A stretch of 43,454 nucleotides of DNA from Chthoniobacterales bacterium (GCA_019747735.1 JAIEQL010000021.1:1-43454), one strand, 5' to 3'; positions 24,847-33,478 are shown, counted from the first letter of the stretch. Notes: generated from the sequence alone by a model not told the origin. Program-made: numbers and translations.

Positions 24847-25479
24847 GTGAGGGGTCTGTTGCTACAGATACTGATAGTGATCATTAAGTGTAGAGGGTCA
24901 TTACAAGCTTTGCTTGTGCTGTTTTTGAGCAAGCACCATTTCTTCATGGCGATTTCTACTGCGATAGCACCTCCTGCATAGCTGGTTTTTAACCTAATTT
25001 CATGAAAAAAATCCCCCTCTTTTTCTTAGTAACTCTGCTTTTAATCATCCCATTTCAGGTGATGGCTATGATGGAAAGAGGAAAAGAGGGAGACACAACC
25101 AGCACAGAGGAAAGCTCTCGGGAAAAGATAAAAGAAGATAGCCAAAAGGAAGCAGACCGAGAGATTATCGCCTCAATTGGACCAACCCAAATCTCTTCAA
25201 CCTCTCCTTTTTCCGTAAAGAACGTACTCATTAAAAGCGAAAGCAGCGAAAATATTTCTTCTCAAGAAAAAGTCCCACCTATTATGAGTGCTCCTAACAT
25301 TTCTTCCCTTCAACCTAATGCTCAACCTCGGTCATTGGAGGAGCCTTCTTCTGCCTCAGTAGAAGAAAAAAGGAAAAGTCCTTTCGTATTGGAAGAAGAC
25401 AATCAAAGGCAATTAAGGCAAGCAATGCTAGCAGAGATTAGAAATAAAGCTCAGGAGCGTCTGCAGAAGGCCTCTTCTA
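24847..25479 (+). repeat. 633-bp direct repeat, copy 1
   Basis: Apparently identical to 27137-27769 (offset 2290 bp). It opens with the last 44 bases of the small-protein gene that ends at 27177, here orphaned. It then covers the intergenic region and the first 159 codons of the following large gene. Identity stops abruptly at 25479/27769. The 242-bp gap after the sctE-like gene holds only this and a CAGTTG repeat. Confidence 0.92.
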
Positions 25480-26699
25480 TTCCTAGCTCTAGGGGCGCAA
25501 AAAAAGTTGCTTTCATAGAAAAAGAGAATTCTTTTTTAGTTTCTGAAAAAATTCCATCAGCTAGAGCTACAAAAAAAAATGAGTTTAAACAATGTGTTAG
25601 AACACTCATGAATTTGGTTAGCAGCCTACAATCTCCTATTAATGATGCTGACACGATAGAAAATCCTAATCGCTCTAATAAAATAAGAGAACTTCCAGAG
25701 ACTGCTTATCCACAAATCAAAAAGGCCCTTGAAGAGCTCCTTGTTTTAATTTCAGAAAATCCTAAAGGGATTGACAAAGCAGGAATGATCTATGAAAAAG
25801 CTTCCCCTGAAGTAAAACACTATCTGCAAACGCTCCTTGGAGAGGTGTCTGCTGATTGTAAAATTCAAAAAGAAAAGGAACCTTTACTTGCGACCATCAA
25901 ACTTGTTGAAATCGCCTTTTTTCTTAGCGATCTCAAAATAAAAGCTCATGCGATTTTAAAAGAAGATCCTAATAGATCAAACAAGATAGCAGCTCTTTAT
26001 AGAGAAGCTTGCACTCAACAACAAAAAGAATTGCAAACTCTGCTAAAGGCCATTGAGAGTGGCGAGCTTGCTCTTAACGAAGAAACCGCTCTGGATCTTG
26101 GTTCCACGACTATTAGTGTCATGGAGACCGCTTTTAAAAGTGTAGATCGAAAAAAGATAAGGCCTTTTCAGTTAGAGAAAAACATAGAATACCCTGTGAT
26201 GAATATTCGAAAAATAGAGTATGACCCTGTTCCCTACGAGTCTGTGAATGCTGATGATATGAGGGACCTTTATTTGCTTTGGGAAGCTGAGAATGTCATT
26301 AGTAACGCTAAAGATATCATGAAAGCTTTAGTTGCTCCTAAAGCTAATAAAGAAACTGCTCTTTGTTGTAGTCACCTTATGAAAGCTAGTAGAGCCTCTT
26401 TTATCGCTTCGATGAAAGTAGGAGAAATTCAGAGAAAACTAGTTGCTTTGGGATCTCTTGCTCCTTTTGAACGCCCTGTTGGAGCTTGGGAACAAACCCA
26501 AGAAGAATTAACGAAGGCTAATAATGATTACGAAGAATGTATTAAAAACGAAAACCTTGTCGCACAAGAGCTTGTTCTAAAAATAGATCCAACCATGGCA
26601 AAAGAAAGAGTCTTTACAGATGCACTTAGTATTTCTAATACTTCTCTTTTACTTAGTAATCAACTAATTGAAATATTAATTTCTAAAACAACGGAATAA
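25002..26699 (+). CDS. Large Sec-signal helical protein, paralogue 1
   Basis: Not a family I recognise. The 565 residues start with a clear signal peptide (KKIPLFFLVTLLLIIPFQ, cut likely after VMA), then a Ser/Glu/Lys-rich linker (about 25-160), then a helical body. An internal repeat is visible: NPNRSNKIRELPETAYPQI and DPNRSNKIAALYREACTQQ, each followed by a KALEELLVLI/KELQTLLKAI-type helix. The body is clearly paralogous to the 27292 protein (e.g. ETAFKSVDRKKIRPF against EVAFKTIDREHMRPI), but the first 159 residues are identical, pointing to recent conversion or duplication. A small gene follows 13 bp later. Periplasmic or surface location is inferred. Confidence 0.75.
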   Translation: MKKIPLFFLVTLLLIIPFQVMAMMERGKEGDTTSTEESSREKIKEDSQKEADREIIASIGPTQISSTSPFSVKNVLIKSESSENISSQEKVPPIMSAPNISSLQPNAQPRSLEEPSSASVEEKRKSPFVLEEDNQRQLRQAMLAEIRNKAQERLQKASSIPSSRGAKKVAFIEKENSFLVSEKIPSARATKKNEFKQCVRTLMNLVSSLQSPINDADTIENPNRSNKIRELPETAYPQIKKALEELLVLISENPKGIDKAGMIYEKASPEVKHYLQTLLGEVSADCKIQKEKEPLLATIKLVEIAFFLSDLKIKAHAILKEDPNRSNKIAALYREACTQQQKELQTLLKAIESGELALNEETALDLGSTTISVMETAFKSVDRKKIRPFQLEKNIEYPVMNIRKIEYDPVPYESVNADDMRDLYLLWEAENVISNAKDIMKALVAPKANKETALCCSHLMKASRASFIASMKVGEIQRKLVALGSLAPFERPVGAWEQTQEELTKANNDYEECIKNENLVAQELVLKIDPTMAKERVFTDALSISNTSLLLSNQLIEILISKTTE

Positions 26700-26712
26700 C
26701 AATAACGTTCTT

Positions 26713-27177
26713 ATGAATAATCAACTTTTGAATCAAGCAGATTTTAGTCAATTAAATGCACTTCAACAATATCAACATATTAATCAAAATATTCATCTAT
26801 CTCGAAATAGGCTCGGAACACTTGGAGATCATATTATAACAGCTGCCTCAGGATCTAACGCCACTTTAGCTCCTGGTACTGCTAGCAACTTACGGGAGGA
26901 AGTTCAAAATCATATTAACGCGCTAAATGCTAGCTACAATGCGTTAACTAATCTTTTTCCAATGCATACAGTTAGCAATCAAGTGCATGAAAATATTTTA
27001 ATCCCAGATGATGTTTACGACAAATTAAGTGATGTTCACTATAGCCTTCATAATGCTCATAACCTTCATACCACAATAATAGCAAATCACTATTTACCTA
27101 ATCCTATTATTCAGAATATGAATGATAGTTCTTCAAGTGAGGGGTCTGTTGCTACAGATACTGATAGTGATCATTAA
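26713..27177 (+). CDS. Small His/Asn-rich partner protein 1
   Basis: Unrecognised 154-residue protein without signal peptide or cysteines, rich in His, Asn and Leu (YSLHNAHNLHTTIIANHYLP). The helical pattern HINQNIHLSRNRLGTLGDHI resembles HLSTHIPPVLNGLNQLSGSI of the 126-residue protein at 29129, and each lies just after a large Sec-signal paralogue. Its last 14 codons (SSEGSVATDTDSDH) are the start of the 633-bp direct repeat. Co-expression with the upstream gene is likely (13-bp gap). A chaperone, immunity or co-secreted partner role is speculation. Confidence 0.65.
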   Translation: MNNQLLNQADFSQLNALQQYQHINQNIHLSRNRLGTLGDHIITAASGSNATLAPGTASNLREEVQNHINALNASYNALTNLFPMHTVSNQVHENILIPDDVYDKLSDVHYSLHNAHNLHTTIIANHYLPNPIIQNMNDSSSSEGSVATDTDSDH

Positions 27178-27769
27178 GTGTAGAGGGTCATTACAAGCTT
27201 TGCTTGTGCTGTTTTTGAGCAAGCACCATTTCTTCATGGCGATTTCTACTGCGATAGCACCTCCTGCATAGCTGGTTTTTAACCTAATTTCATGAAAAAA
27301 ATCCCCCTCTTTTTCTTAGTAACTCTGCTTTTAATCATCCCATTTCAGGTGATGGCTATGATGGAAAGAGGAAAAGAGGGAGACACAACCAGCACAGAGG
27401 AAAGCTCTCGGGAAAAGATAAAAGAAGATAGCCAAAAGGAAGCAGACCGAGAGATTATCGCCTCAATTGGACCAACCCAAATCTCTTCAACCTCTCCTTT
27501 TTCCGTAAAGAACGTACTCATTAAAAGCGAAAGCAGCGAAAATATTTCTTCTCAAGAAAAAGTCCCACCTATTATGAGTGCTCCTAACATTTCTTCCCTT
27601 CAACCTAATGCTCAACCTCGGTCATTGGAGGAGCCTTCTTCTGCCTCAGTAGAAGAAAAAAGGAAAAGTCCTTTCGTATTGGAAGAAGACAATCAAAGGC
27701 AATTAAGGCAAGCAATGCTAGCAGAGATTAGAAATAAAGCTCAGGAGCGTCTGCAGAAGGCCTCTTCTA
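27137..27769 (+). repeat. 633-bp direct repeat, copy 2
   Basis: Second copy of the repeat at 24847-25479. Here its first 41 bases complete an intact gene (stop at 27177), whereas in copy 1 they are an orphan tail, so copy 2 is in the native setting and is probably the donor. Confidence 0.92.
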
Positions 27770-29079
27770 GTTTTAGAGATGCCCTTTTCCTAGAAGAGGA
27801 ACGTCCTGTTTTGGACCCTATGACTTCAGCAAGAGTGACAAGAATTAACTTCGAAGAAGTACCCAACGAAAAGGGAAAAAAAACTCAATCTTTGAACACC
27901 TTCAAAAAAAACAAACCAGCAAAAACAGAAAGTGATAAGGAGTTTAAAAAAAAGGTTAAAGCCTTCAAAAACAAGATCATTGATCTAGAAACGATTGTTG
28001 AAGCCATTAATGATCTTACTGATGTGGATTCTCAACGCTCTGAACAACTGAATCAAATCGTCCATGCTGCCAAACCCGATATTGAATCAGCTCTTGAAAA
28101 GCTTGTCCCTTTGTCCATAGGAGCCATTTCCAAACTCGATAAGGTAGCAGCAGTTTATAAAAACGCTGTCCCTGAGGTAAAAGAATTTCTCCAAAATCTA
28201 TTCCATACCATGGCTGAGGAGACGGCTCAGGAACTTGATAAGCAACAAGAGCAAGCTCTCATGAGCTCTTTGCCTTCAACCATGCAGCTTTTTGAAAAAC
28301 ATCTCTTTTTTAACTATCTCACTGCAGAAGCAGAGAGTGATCAGATCTCAGAAGAGGATCCTGATAAATCCAGCAAAGTGGCCGCGATTTATAGGCAAAC
28401 TTATCAAGAAATGAGGCCTCATTTTGAATTTCTTCTTGCTGAGATCAACAAAAATCCAGAGTCGGTCAACCAGGAAGTCGCCCTACAACTGGCTCGTAGC
28501 GGCATGCAGTTATTGGAAGTTGCTTTTAAAACGATCGATCGAGAACACATGAGGCCGATTAAAATTCAAGTTGGCATTGATGATGATATTCTCAATGCTA
28601 GAAAAATACCGCAGGAGCCAACGCCTTATGACAAATTAGAAGAGGAGGATGATCAAGCTATTCTTACTATCTATGAGGCTCATCATGCAATTGCTAATCT
28701 GCGTGAACTTGTGAAGGTTTTCAGTCTTTCAGATGGTGAAATGGAAGTGGCTCTGCACAAGAGCCAATACATAAGAGCCGATAGGGTAGTTTTTGTTGCT
28801 TCAAAAAAACACCTTGCTACTAGTAGAAAAATCCATCTTCTAACACAGGCTAATCAAGGACTTTCTCCTGAGGTAATAGCAGCTAGAGCCGCATCTAACC
28901 TAGCTTATGAATATTTTAATAAATGCAGTAATAATTTTAATAATTTAACACAGCAGGCTCCTCTTTCTAGTTTTGGAAAAGCAAAAGAGATAGCTAACAA
29001 TGAAACTTTAGACATTGCTAACTCTGTTATAGAGAAGAGCGACCAGCTAATAGCTATGTTTACTTCTAGGAAAAATTAA
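27292..29079 (+). CDS. Large Sec-signal helical protein, paralogue 2
   Basis: This unrecognised 595-residue paralogue of the 25002 protein has the identical signal peptide and first 159 residues. It then has its own body with repeated helical units (DPDKSSKVAAIYRQTYQEM, LDKVAAVYKNAVPEVKEF). The first 25 residues resemble the third family member at 42903 (AMME-x2-EG, then KE-x-DR-x-I). No enzyme motif, cysteine pattern or further membrane span is visible. Export by the Sec pathway followed by surface or periplasmic action is the simplest inference. A small partner gene follows 49 bp later. Confidence 0.75.
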   Translation: MKKIPLFFLVTLLLIIPFQVMAMMERGKEGDTTSTEESSREKIKEDSQKEADREIIASIGPTQISSTSPFSVKNVLIKSESSENISSQEKVPPIMSAPNISSLQPNAQPRSLEEPSSASVEEKRKSPFVLEEDNQRQLRQAMLAEIRNKAQERLQKASSSFRDALFLEEERPVLDPMTSARVTRINFEEVPNEKGKKTQSLNTFKKNKPAKTESDKEFKKKVKAFKNKIIDLETIVEAINDLTDVDSQRSEQLNQIVHAAKPDIESALEKLVPLSIGAISKLDKVAAVYKNAVPEVKEFLQNLFHTMAEETAQELDKQQEQALMSSLPSTMQLFEKHLFFNYLTAEAESDQISEEDPDKSSKVAAIYRQTYQEMRPHFEFLLAEINKNPESVNQEVALQLARSGMQLLEVAFKTIDREHMRPIKIQVGIDDDILNARKIPQEPTPYDKLEEEDDQAILTIYEAHHAIANLRELVKVFSLSDGEMEVALHKSQYIRADRVVFVASKKHLATSRKIHLLTQANQGLSPEVIAARAASNLAYEYFNKCSNNFNNLTQQAPLSSFGKAKEIANNETLDIANSVIEKSDQLIAMFTSRKN

Positions 29080-29128
29080 ACACGCCAAAGAAGGAGTTAT
29101 CCTTCTGAAGCTAACATGCATACTATTA

Positions 29129-29509
29129 ATGAACTTAAATATAAATATTGCTCCAACAGCTCCCTTAGGCGATGCCACGTCTTTTATCGCTATGCCTCTT
29201 GAACAGCAGCGAGCACACCTCAGCACTCATATTCCTCCTGTTTTGAATGGCCTTAATCAGCTTAGTGGCAGCATTACGCACCATATAACACAGGTTCCCA
29301 CAGACGATCCTCAGCATACTCAGATATCAAATCATGCAAACCAAGTACAAGGTTATCAAATTTATTTGCAGAATCTGCAACATACTCTCGGTAACGGAAC
29401 TGCTCTTACGGCAAACGAGTTAAGAGGCCATTTTGCGGTTTTGCGTGTTGCTAATTTTCTCCATCGCCAACTTGATGTCCATTACCCTCCTCCTCCTGAC
29501 TTTGACTGA
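29129..29509 (+). CDS. Small His/Gln-rich partner protein 2
   Basis: Unrecognised 126-residue protein, no signal peptide, no cysteine, Pro-rich end (HYPPPPDFD). It resembles the 154-residue protein at 26713 in helical spacing (HLSTHIPPVLNGLNQLSGSI), composition and position after a large Sec-signal paralogue. The start at 29129 lacks a Shine-Dalgarno sequence. Together the two pairs form a duplicated two-gene module. Confidence 0.6.
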   Translation: MNLNINIAPTAPLGDATSFIAMPLEQQRAHLSTHIPPVLNGLNQLSGSITHHITQVPTDDPQHTQISNHANQVQGYQIYLQNLQHTLGNGTALTANELRGHFAVLRVANFLHRQLDVHYPPPPDFD

Positions 29510-29697
29510 CAGTTCCTCCGATGTTTCTGATTAATGGCACTCATATATTATTTTTGGGGCTGCACCAGATAACTAGTTTAATTTTTTCGCAACCCATTAC
29601 CTGACTTGACGTAATTGAAGTTGAGGAGGAGGTTTGTTAAAACGCCATTCAGATTCCTTTACAAAGAGGTGAAAATGGTGTTTTGGAATGCCGCTAC

Positions 29698-29785
29698 AAA
29701 AATGGGGTCAGGGTTTGATTCTTGATTTTTGAATCAAGGATCCTTTCACCAAAAAAATCAAGAATCAAACCCTGACCCCATTTTT
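29698..29785. repeat. Perfect 33-bp-arm hairpin with GGGGTCAG foot
   Basis: Left arm 29698-29730 (AAAAATGGGGTCAGGGTTTG...) and right arm 29753-29785 are exact reverse complements around a 22-bp loop. The right arm is followed by a partial repeat TGACCCCATTTTT. The perfect pairing implies recent formation or selection. Confidence 0.9.
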
Positions 29786-29951
29786 GACCCCATTTTTCCG
29801 ATAACCATTGAACAATTTTTACTTCAATCACTCCCTTTTTTGAATAAACGGAATAAGCAGGTTGCCCTCTTCAGCTTTTTTTAGCCTCATAAGAACTTTC
29901 ATCAATCGCGGCTCTCTTTTTCTGCAGAAGTAAAAGCACAGTGGCTTCCAG

Positions 29952-30051
29952 AAATGGGGTTTGATTATTGATAAATTTTTTTGAAGTTTGGGAGTTTGGA
30001 GTCAGCGCTGACTCCAATTGAAAAATCAACAATCAAGCCCTAACCCCATTT
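29952..30051. repeat. Degenerate relative of the GGGGTCAG hairpin with 20-bp inner palindrome
   Basis: AAATGGGGTTTGATTATTGA (from 29952) pairs imperfectly with TCAAGCCCTAACCCCATTT (to 30051). At the tip TGGAGTCAGCGCTGACTCCA (29997-30016) is a perfect 20-bp palindrome. Confidence 0.75.
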
Positions 30052-30095
30052 GTGACCTCATTTGACGTAAAAATGTTTTCACCAACGCCACGTTG

Positions 30096-30353
30096 CTAGT
30101 GATCCTCGGCTATCCGAGAATAAGCAGCAGCTAACAAAAAACGTTTTTCGTTATAAGCTTTCTGTTTTTTCTCCTCATAAGAGTGAGCTGTTTCTTCTAA
30201 GTTTTCCAACTTCTCTAACTCTTTTGGAGCATCATTAGCTTTTCTCCCGTTAACATGTGTTACCTGAGAAGAAATAGAAGTGTCACCGCTACTGAAGAGC
30301 TCTAGCACTGATGTCGGAGAATGATTAGGATGAGCTTTCTACTGAGAGTTCAT
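30096..30353 (-). pseudogene. Small helical gene interrupted by an early amber codon
   Basis: Reading from ATG at 30353 gives M-N-S-Q, then TAG (30339-30341), then an open frame of about 80 codons ending AAAYSRIAEDH. The ATG is preceded by TTAGGTGG, one of the better ribosome-site-like strings here, which suggests it was the real start before a nonsense change. The downstream part is Lys/Glu-rich and helical (KELEKLENLEETAHSYEEKK). Function unknown. A restart at the GTG at 30308 would yield 70 residues. It could also be chance. Confidence 0.4.
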
Positions 30354-30433
30354 GTCCACCTAAGGACTCGTTATTTGAGCTAAGAGCTTTTCCCTCGAGA
30401 ATGGGCCACCTTAAAGCTTCTGGCTTTTCGCTC

Positions 30434-30523
30434 TGGCGGAGGGGGTGGGATTCGAACCCACGAAGGCTTTAACACCTCTCCGGTTTTCAAGACCGGTGCA
30501 ATCAACCACTCTACCACCCCTCC
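30434..30523 (-). tRNA. tRNA-Ser (anticodon TGA)
   Basis: On the minus strand the acceptor GGAGGGG pairs with CCCCTCC, the discriminator is G and CCA is encoded. The anticodon stem ACCGG/CCGGT-type encloses TCTTGAAAA with anticodon TGA. A long variable arm (GAGAGGTGTTAAAGCCTTCGT) confirms class II tRNA-Ser. The T-arm GTGGG-TTCGAAT-CCCAC is intact. Confidence 0.95.
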
Positions 30524-30668
30524 TTTAAAACACGTATGGAAATGATTATTGAAAGCCAAACAACTTTCTCATAAAAATGCGCCCCTTTGATGGCAGCAAA
30601 GCTGTCGGTTGCCAGTGGCGCTTCGCGATGATAGGCAAAAGCGAAGTGAATTCAAGGCATTACTCCTG

Positions 30669-31106
30669 TCAAATGGAATGATCAAGAGCACTCCCAAGGT
30701 CAATAATCCTTAGAAATTCTTTTTCAGCAACAGGCATGACACTAAGGCGAGATTGTTTGATCAAAGCCATGTTAGACAAAGCAGAATCAGTCTTGATGGA
30801 AGCTAGAGAAACAGGATATTTGAGAGCGTAACATGGCTTAAGAACCACAGAGACCCAGTCGCCTTCAGTCGCAGTGGGATCGGAGTAAGCTTCCTTCATA
30901 ACCTCTGCAACGCCGATGACAGCTGGGTTGGTGACGCTTTGATAAAAAAGCACGTAATCTCCTTGATGCATGGCACGAAGGTTGTTGCGAGCCTGAAAAT
31001 TACGAACACCCGTCCACTCCGTTTGTTGGTCACGGATAAAAGTCTCCCACGAGTAGGCGGCGGGTTCTTGTTTGACGAGCCAGTAGCGCTGAGAAGGATT
31101 GTTCAT
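30669..31106 (-). CDS. EVE domain-containing protein
   Basis: This 145-residue single-domain protein of the EVE/PUA-like fold begins YWLVKQEPAAYSWETF, followed by TEWTGVRNFQARNNLRAM, GDYVLFYQS and NPAVIGVAEV, the classic EVE pattern. EVE domains bind modified bases in DNA or RNA; stand-alone forms are linked to RNA modification. Its ATG overlaps the lysS stop (ATGA at 31103-31106), so the two are translationally coupled. Confidence 0.93.
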   Translation of the reverse strand: MNNPSQRYWLVKQEPAAYSWETFIRDQQTEWTGVRNFQARNNLRAMHQGDYVLFYQSVTNPAVIGVAEVMKEAYSDPTATEGDWVSVVLKPCYALKYPVSLASIKTDSALSNMALIKQSRLSVMPVAEKEFLRIIDLGSALDHSI

Positions 31107-32575
31107 TTCCGCTTTAAATGAGGAAAAAGGATGACATCGCGAATCGAAGGGGCTCCTGTCAACATCATGACAAGCCGATCGATCCCAATGCCAATACCGC
31201 CAGCAGGGGGCATACCATATTCGAGTGATTCTAGAAAATCGTGATCTAAAGATTGTTGCTCTTCTCCCGCCTGATGCTCTAAGCGTTCTCGCTGGAGATC
31301 AGGATCATTGAGTTCAGAATAACCGGGAGAAATTTCCTGGCCATTAATAATGAGCTCATAGACATCCACCGTCGTAGGATCTTTCGTATTCAACTTAGCC
31401 AGGGGTACGAGTTCCTTGGGGACTTGGGTAACAAAACAAGGGTCGATCAATTTTTCTTCCACCAATTTTTCAAAAACATGCTGCGTGATTTCAAACTCCT
31501 GGTGACAATGGGTAATGTCGAGTTTGAGCTCGGCACAGCGCTTGCGTTTGGCTTCTAGGTCGAGTTCAAACCAGCCTGGAACGGCTGCATTAACGAGATT
31601 GCGATAAGATTCCCTTCTCCAAGGTCGTGTTAGATTGATCGTTCGTGTTACTTCCCCTTCTTCATTGTGATGCTCAATGAGAGGCCCCACTCCAAGGTGA
31701 GAGGCCAAATGACAGATCATCTCTTCAACAAGAAGAGACATTTTTTGAAAATCAGCAAAAGCCCAATAAGCTTCGAGCATTGTAAATTCTGGGTTGTGGC
31801 GTCGTGAAATTCCTTCATTACGAAAATTACGATTGAGTTCGAAGACTTTTGGAAAGCCAGCAACGAGAAGACGCTTGAGATAAAGTTCGGGAGCAATACG
31901 CAAAAAGAGATCCATTCCCAAAGCATGATGATGTGTCCGGAAGGGCTCTGCAGCGGCCCCTCCAGCAACAGCCTGCATCATCGGTGTTTCAACTTCTAAA
32001 AAGCTACGTTCTTCTAAAAAGCGCCTCACTTCGCGCACTATTGCTATTCGTTGAAGAAAAAGCGTTCGCGATGGAGCGTTGGCGATGAGATCCAAATAAC
32101 GTTGGCGATAGCGAATCTCGGGATCCTGCACGCCATGCCACTTGTCAGGCAAGGGCCGCAATGCCTTGGTTAACATCAGGAGACGATGCCCCTTAATGCT
32201 TTGCTCTCCTGTTTTTGTGGTAAAGTAATTCCCTTCTACACCCAGAAAATCGCCAATATCTAGCTGCGTCACCACGGCAAGGCTCTTTTCATCAAGCTCC
32301 TTAGTATTGATGTAAACTTGGATGCGTCCTCCCAGATCAGAAAGATCCAAAAAATGACTTTTCCCCATATTGCGATAAGCCGTGATACGCCCAGCGGCAG
32401 TCACCGTGGATCCCTCCTGAAACTTAGTGACCACTTCAGCAATTGTTCCGGTTATTTCAAAGGCAGCACCAAAGGGGTCTATCCCTTGATCTCGTAAAGC
32501 TTGTAATTTTTGACGACGGATAGCGATCAGCTCGTCGAGCGGGGAGTGGGAAGTCATGTTCATAGAGTGTGTCAT
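31103..32575 (-). CDS. lysS: Lysyl-tRNA synthetase, class II
   Basis: From ATG 32575 the protein has 490 residues. It has an N-terminal OB-fold anticodon-binding domain (TVTAAGRITAYRNMGKSHFL). Class II motif 1 lies near EVRRFLEERSFLEVETPMMQ, motif 2 is FRNEGISRRHNPEFTMLEAY, and motif 3 is GIGIGIDRLVMMLTG. It charges tRNA-Lys. A frame extension up to 32701 overlaps the oppC-like gene and has no family counterpart, so it is rejected; ATGs at 32563 or 32557 are also possible. It lies downstream of two permease genes and upstream of the EVE gene. Confidence 0.95.
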   Translation of the reverse strand: MTHSMNMTSHSPLDELIAIRRQKLQALRDQGIDPFGAAFEITGTIAEVVTKFQEGSTVTAAGRITAYRNMGKSHFLDLSDLGGRIQVYINTKELDEKSLAVVTQLDIGDFLGVEGNYFTTKTGEQSIKGHRLLMLTKALRPLPDKWHGVQDPEIRYRQRYLDLIANAPSRTLFLQRIAIVREVRRFLEERSFLEVETPMMQAVAGGAAAEPFRTHHHALGMDLFLRIAPELYLKRLLVAGFPKVFELNRNFRNEGISRRHNPEFTMLEAYWAFADFQKMSLLVEEMICHLASHLGVGPLIEHHNEEGEVTRTINLTRPWRRESYRNLVNAAVPGWFELDLEAKRKRCAELKLDITHCHQEFEITQHVFEKLVEEKLIDPCFVTQVPKELVPLAKLNTKDPTTVDVYELIINGQEISPGYSELNDPDLQRERLEHQAGEEQQSLDHDFLESLEYGMPPAGGIGIGIDRLVMMLTGAPSIRDVILFPHLKRK

Positions 32576-32598
32576 CAATGAATGAGTTGAAGGTGAAG

Positions 32599-33456
32599 TT
32601 AACTCTTCTTCAGCTGCCATTCTCGCAAAGCATTGCCGAGCCAATTGAGAATAAACAAAGTCGTGAGCAAGAGCGCTGCAGGAAAAAGAAGCGTCCACCA
32701 AGCCCCATGGAGAGGGTTGATGGCAGCAGCCCCTTCTGCCAAGAGAGAGCCTAAACTTGATTTGGGAGCCTGAACTCCAAGTCCTAAAAAACTCAAGAAA
32801 GCTTCATCAATAATGACAGAGGGAATAGCAAGCGTCATATAAACTAACAAAATACCCGTCAGGTTTGGTAAAATATGCCGCCATAAAATCCTACGATGCC
32901 GTTCTCCTAAAACTTGGGCGGCCGCAATAAAAGGGCGCTCTTTAAGAGAGAGTGTTTGTCCACGAATAATGCGAGCCATGGTCAACCATTCAATCAGTCC
33001 AAGACTAAAAATAAGAATGAGAATACGCGAAGAACTAACCACCCATGACCAACCAAGATGATCTGCTGCGTGTTGAAGCCGATCATTAAAAGCATTGATG
33101 AAAATCAGCACAAAAATAAGCCGTGGCACCGAATAAAGAATATCGATAAAACGTGTCATTCCGTTATCCCAAGCACCACCAAGATAGCCTGCGATCATCC
33201 CATACGATGTTCCCACAATGAGGCTGATTAAAGCACCGCAACAACCGACGAAAAGAGAGACTTGTCCTCCTGTAAGCATGCGATAAAAAAGATCGCGCCC
33301 GTTAAGATCAGTGCCACATAGGTGATCCCAACTTGGAGAAGCATAAGTTAGAGGACTTGGGTTGCTATAACTCTGGGGAAAAAACAAAGGCAGCACAATA
33401 AGGCCAACAATGATCAACAGGAGGAGAAAAAAAGAATACCAAATGGAACGAGGCAT
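32599..33456 (-). CDS. oppC: Oligopeptide/dipeptide ABC transporter permease, OppC type
   Basis: From ATG 33456 the protein has 285 residues and about six membrane helices. It shows the OppC-type HLCGTDLNGRDLFYRMLTGG, SLFVGCCGALISLIVGTSYG, and the EAA loop AAQVLGERHRRILWRHILPN. It then has IDEAFLSFLGLGVQAPKSSLG near the C-terminus. Starting further upstream (33564) would overlap oppB by 86 bp; the chosen start leaves 22 bp. ATPase and binding-protein genes are not next to it. Confidence 0.9.
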   Translation of the reverse strand: MPRSIWYSFFLLLLIIVGLIVLPLFFPQSYSNPSPLTYASPSWDHLCGTDLNGRDLFYRMLTGGQVSLFVGCCGALISLIVGTSYGMIAGYLGGAWDNGMTRFIDILYSVPRLIFVLIFINAFNDRLQHAADHLGWSWVVSSSRILILIFSLGLIEWLTMARIIRGQTLSLKERPFIAAAQVLGERHRRILWRHILPNLTGILLVYMTLAIPSVIIDEAFLSFLGLGVQAPKSSLGSLLAEGAAAINPLHGAWWTLLFPAALLLTTLFILNWLGNALREWQLKKS

Positions 33457-33478
33457 GGAAAAAGATAGCCAGTTTAAG

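Larger units (their letters stand above)
29510..30433. other. 924-bp accessory intergenic region
   Basis: Apart from the two GGGGTCAG-type hairpins and the amber-interrupted minus-strand frame listed separately, this stretch shows no gene. It is AT-rich, and the hairpins recall REP elements. It separates the secreted-protein modules from tRNA-Ser. Confidence 0.6.

Noticed and set aside
24847..27769. Treating the 633-bp repeat as an insertion sequence
   Set aside because: It has no inverted ends and no transposase, and its edges fall inside genes; recombination or conversion between paralogues explains it better.
31103..32701. Longer LysS starting at 32701
   Set aside because: The extension overlaps the oppC-like gene and lacks similarity to LysS N-termini; the family start fits ATG 32575 or slightly downstream.
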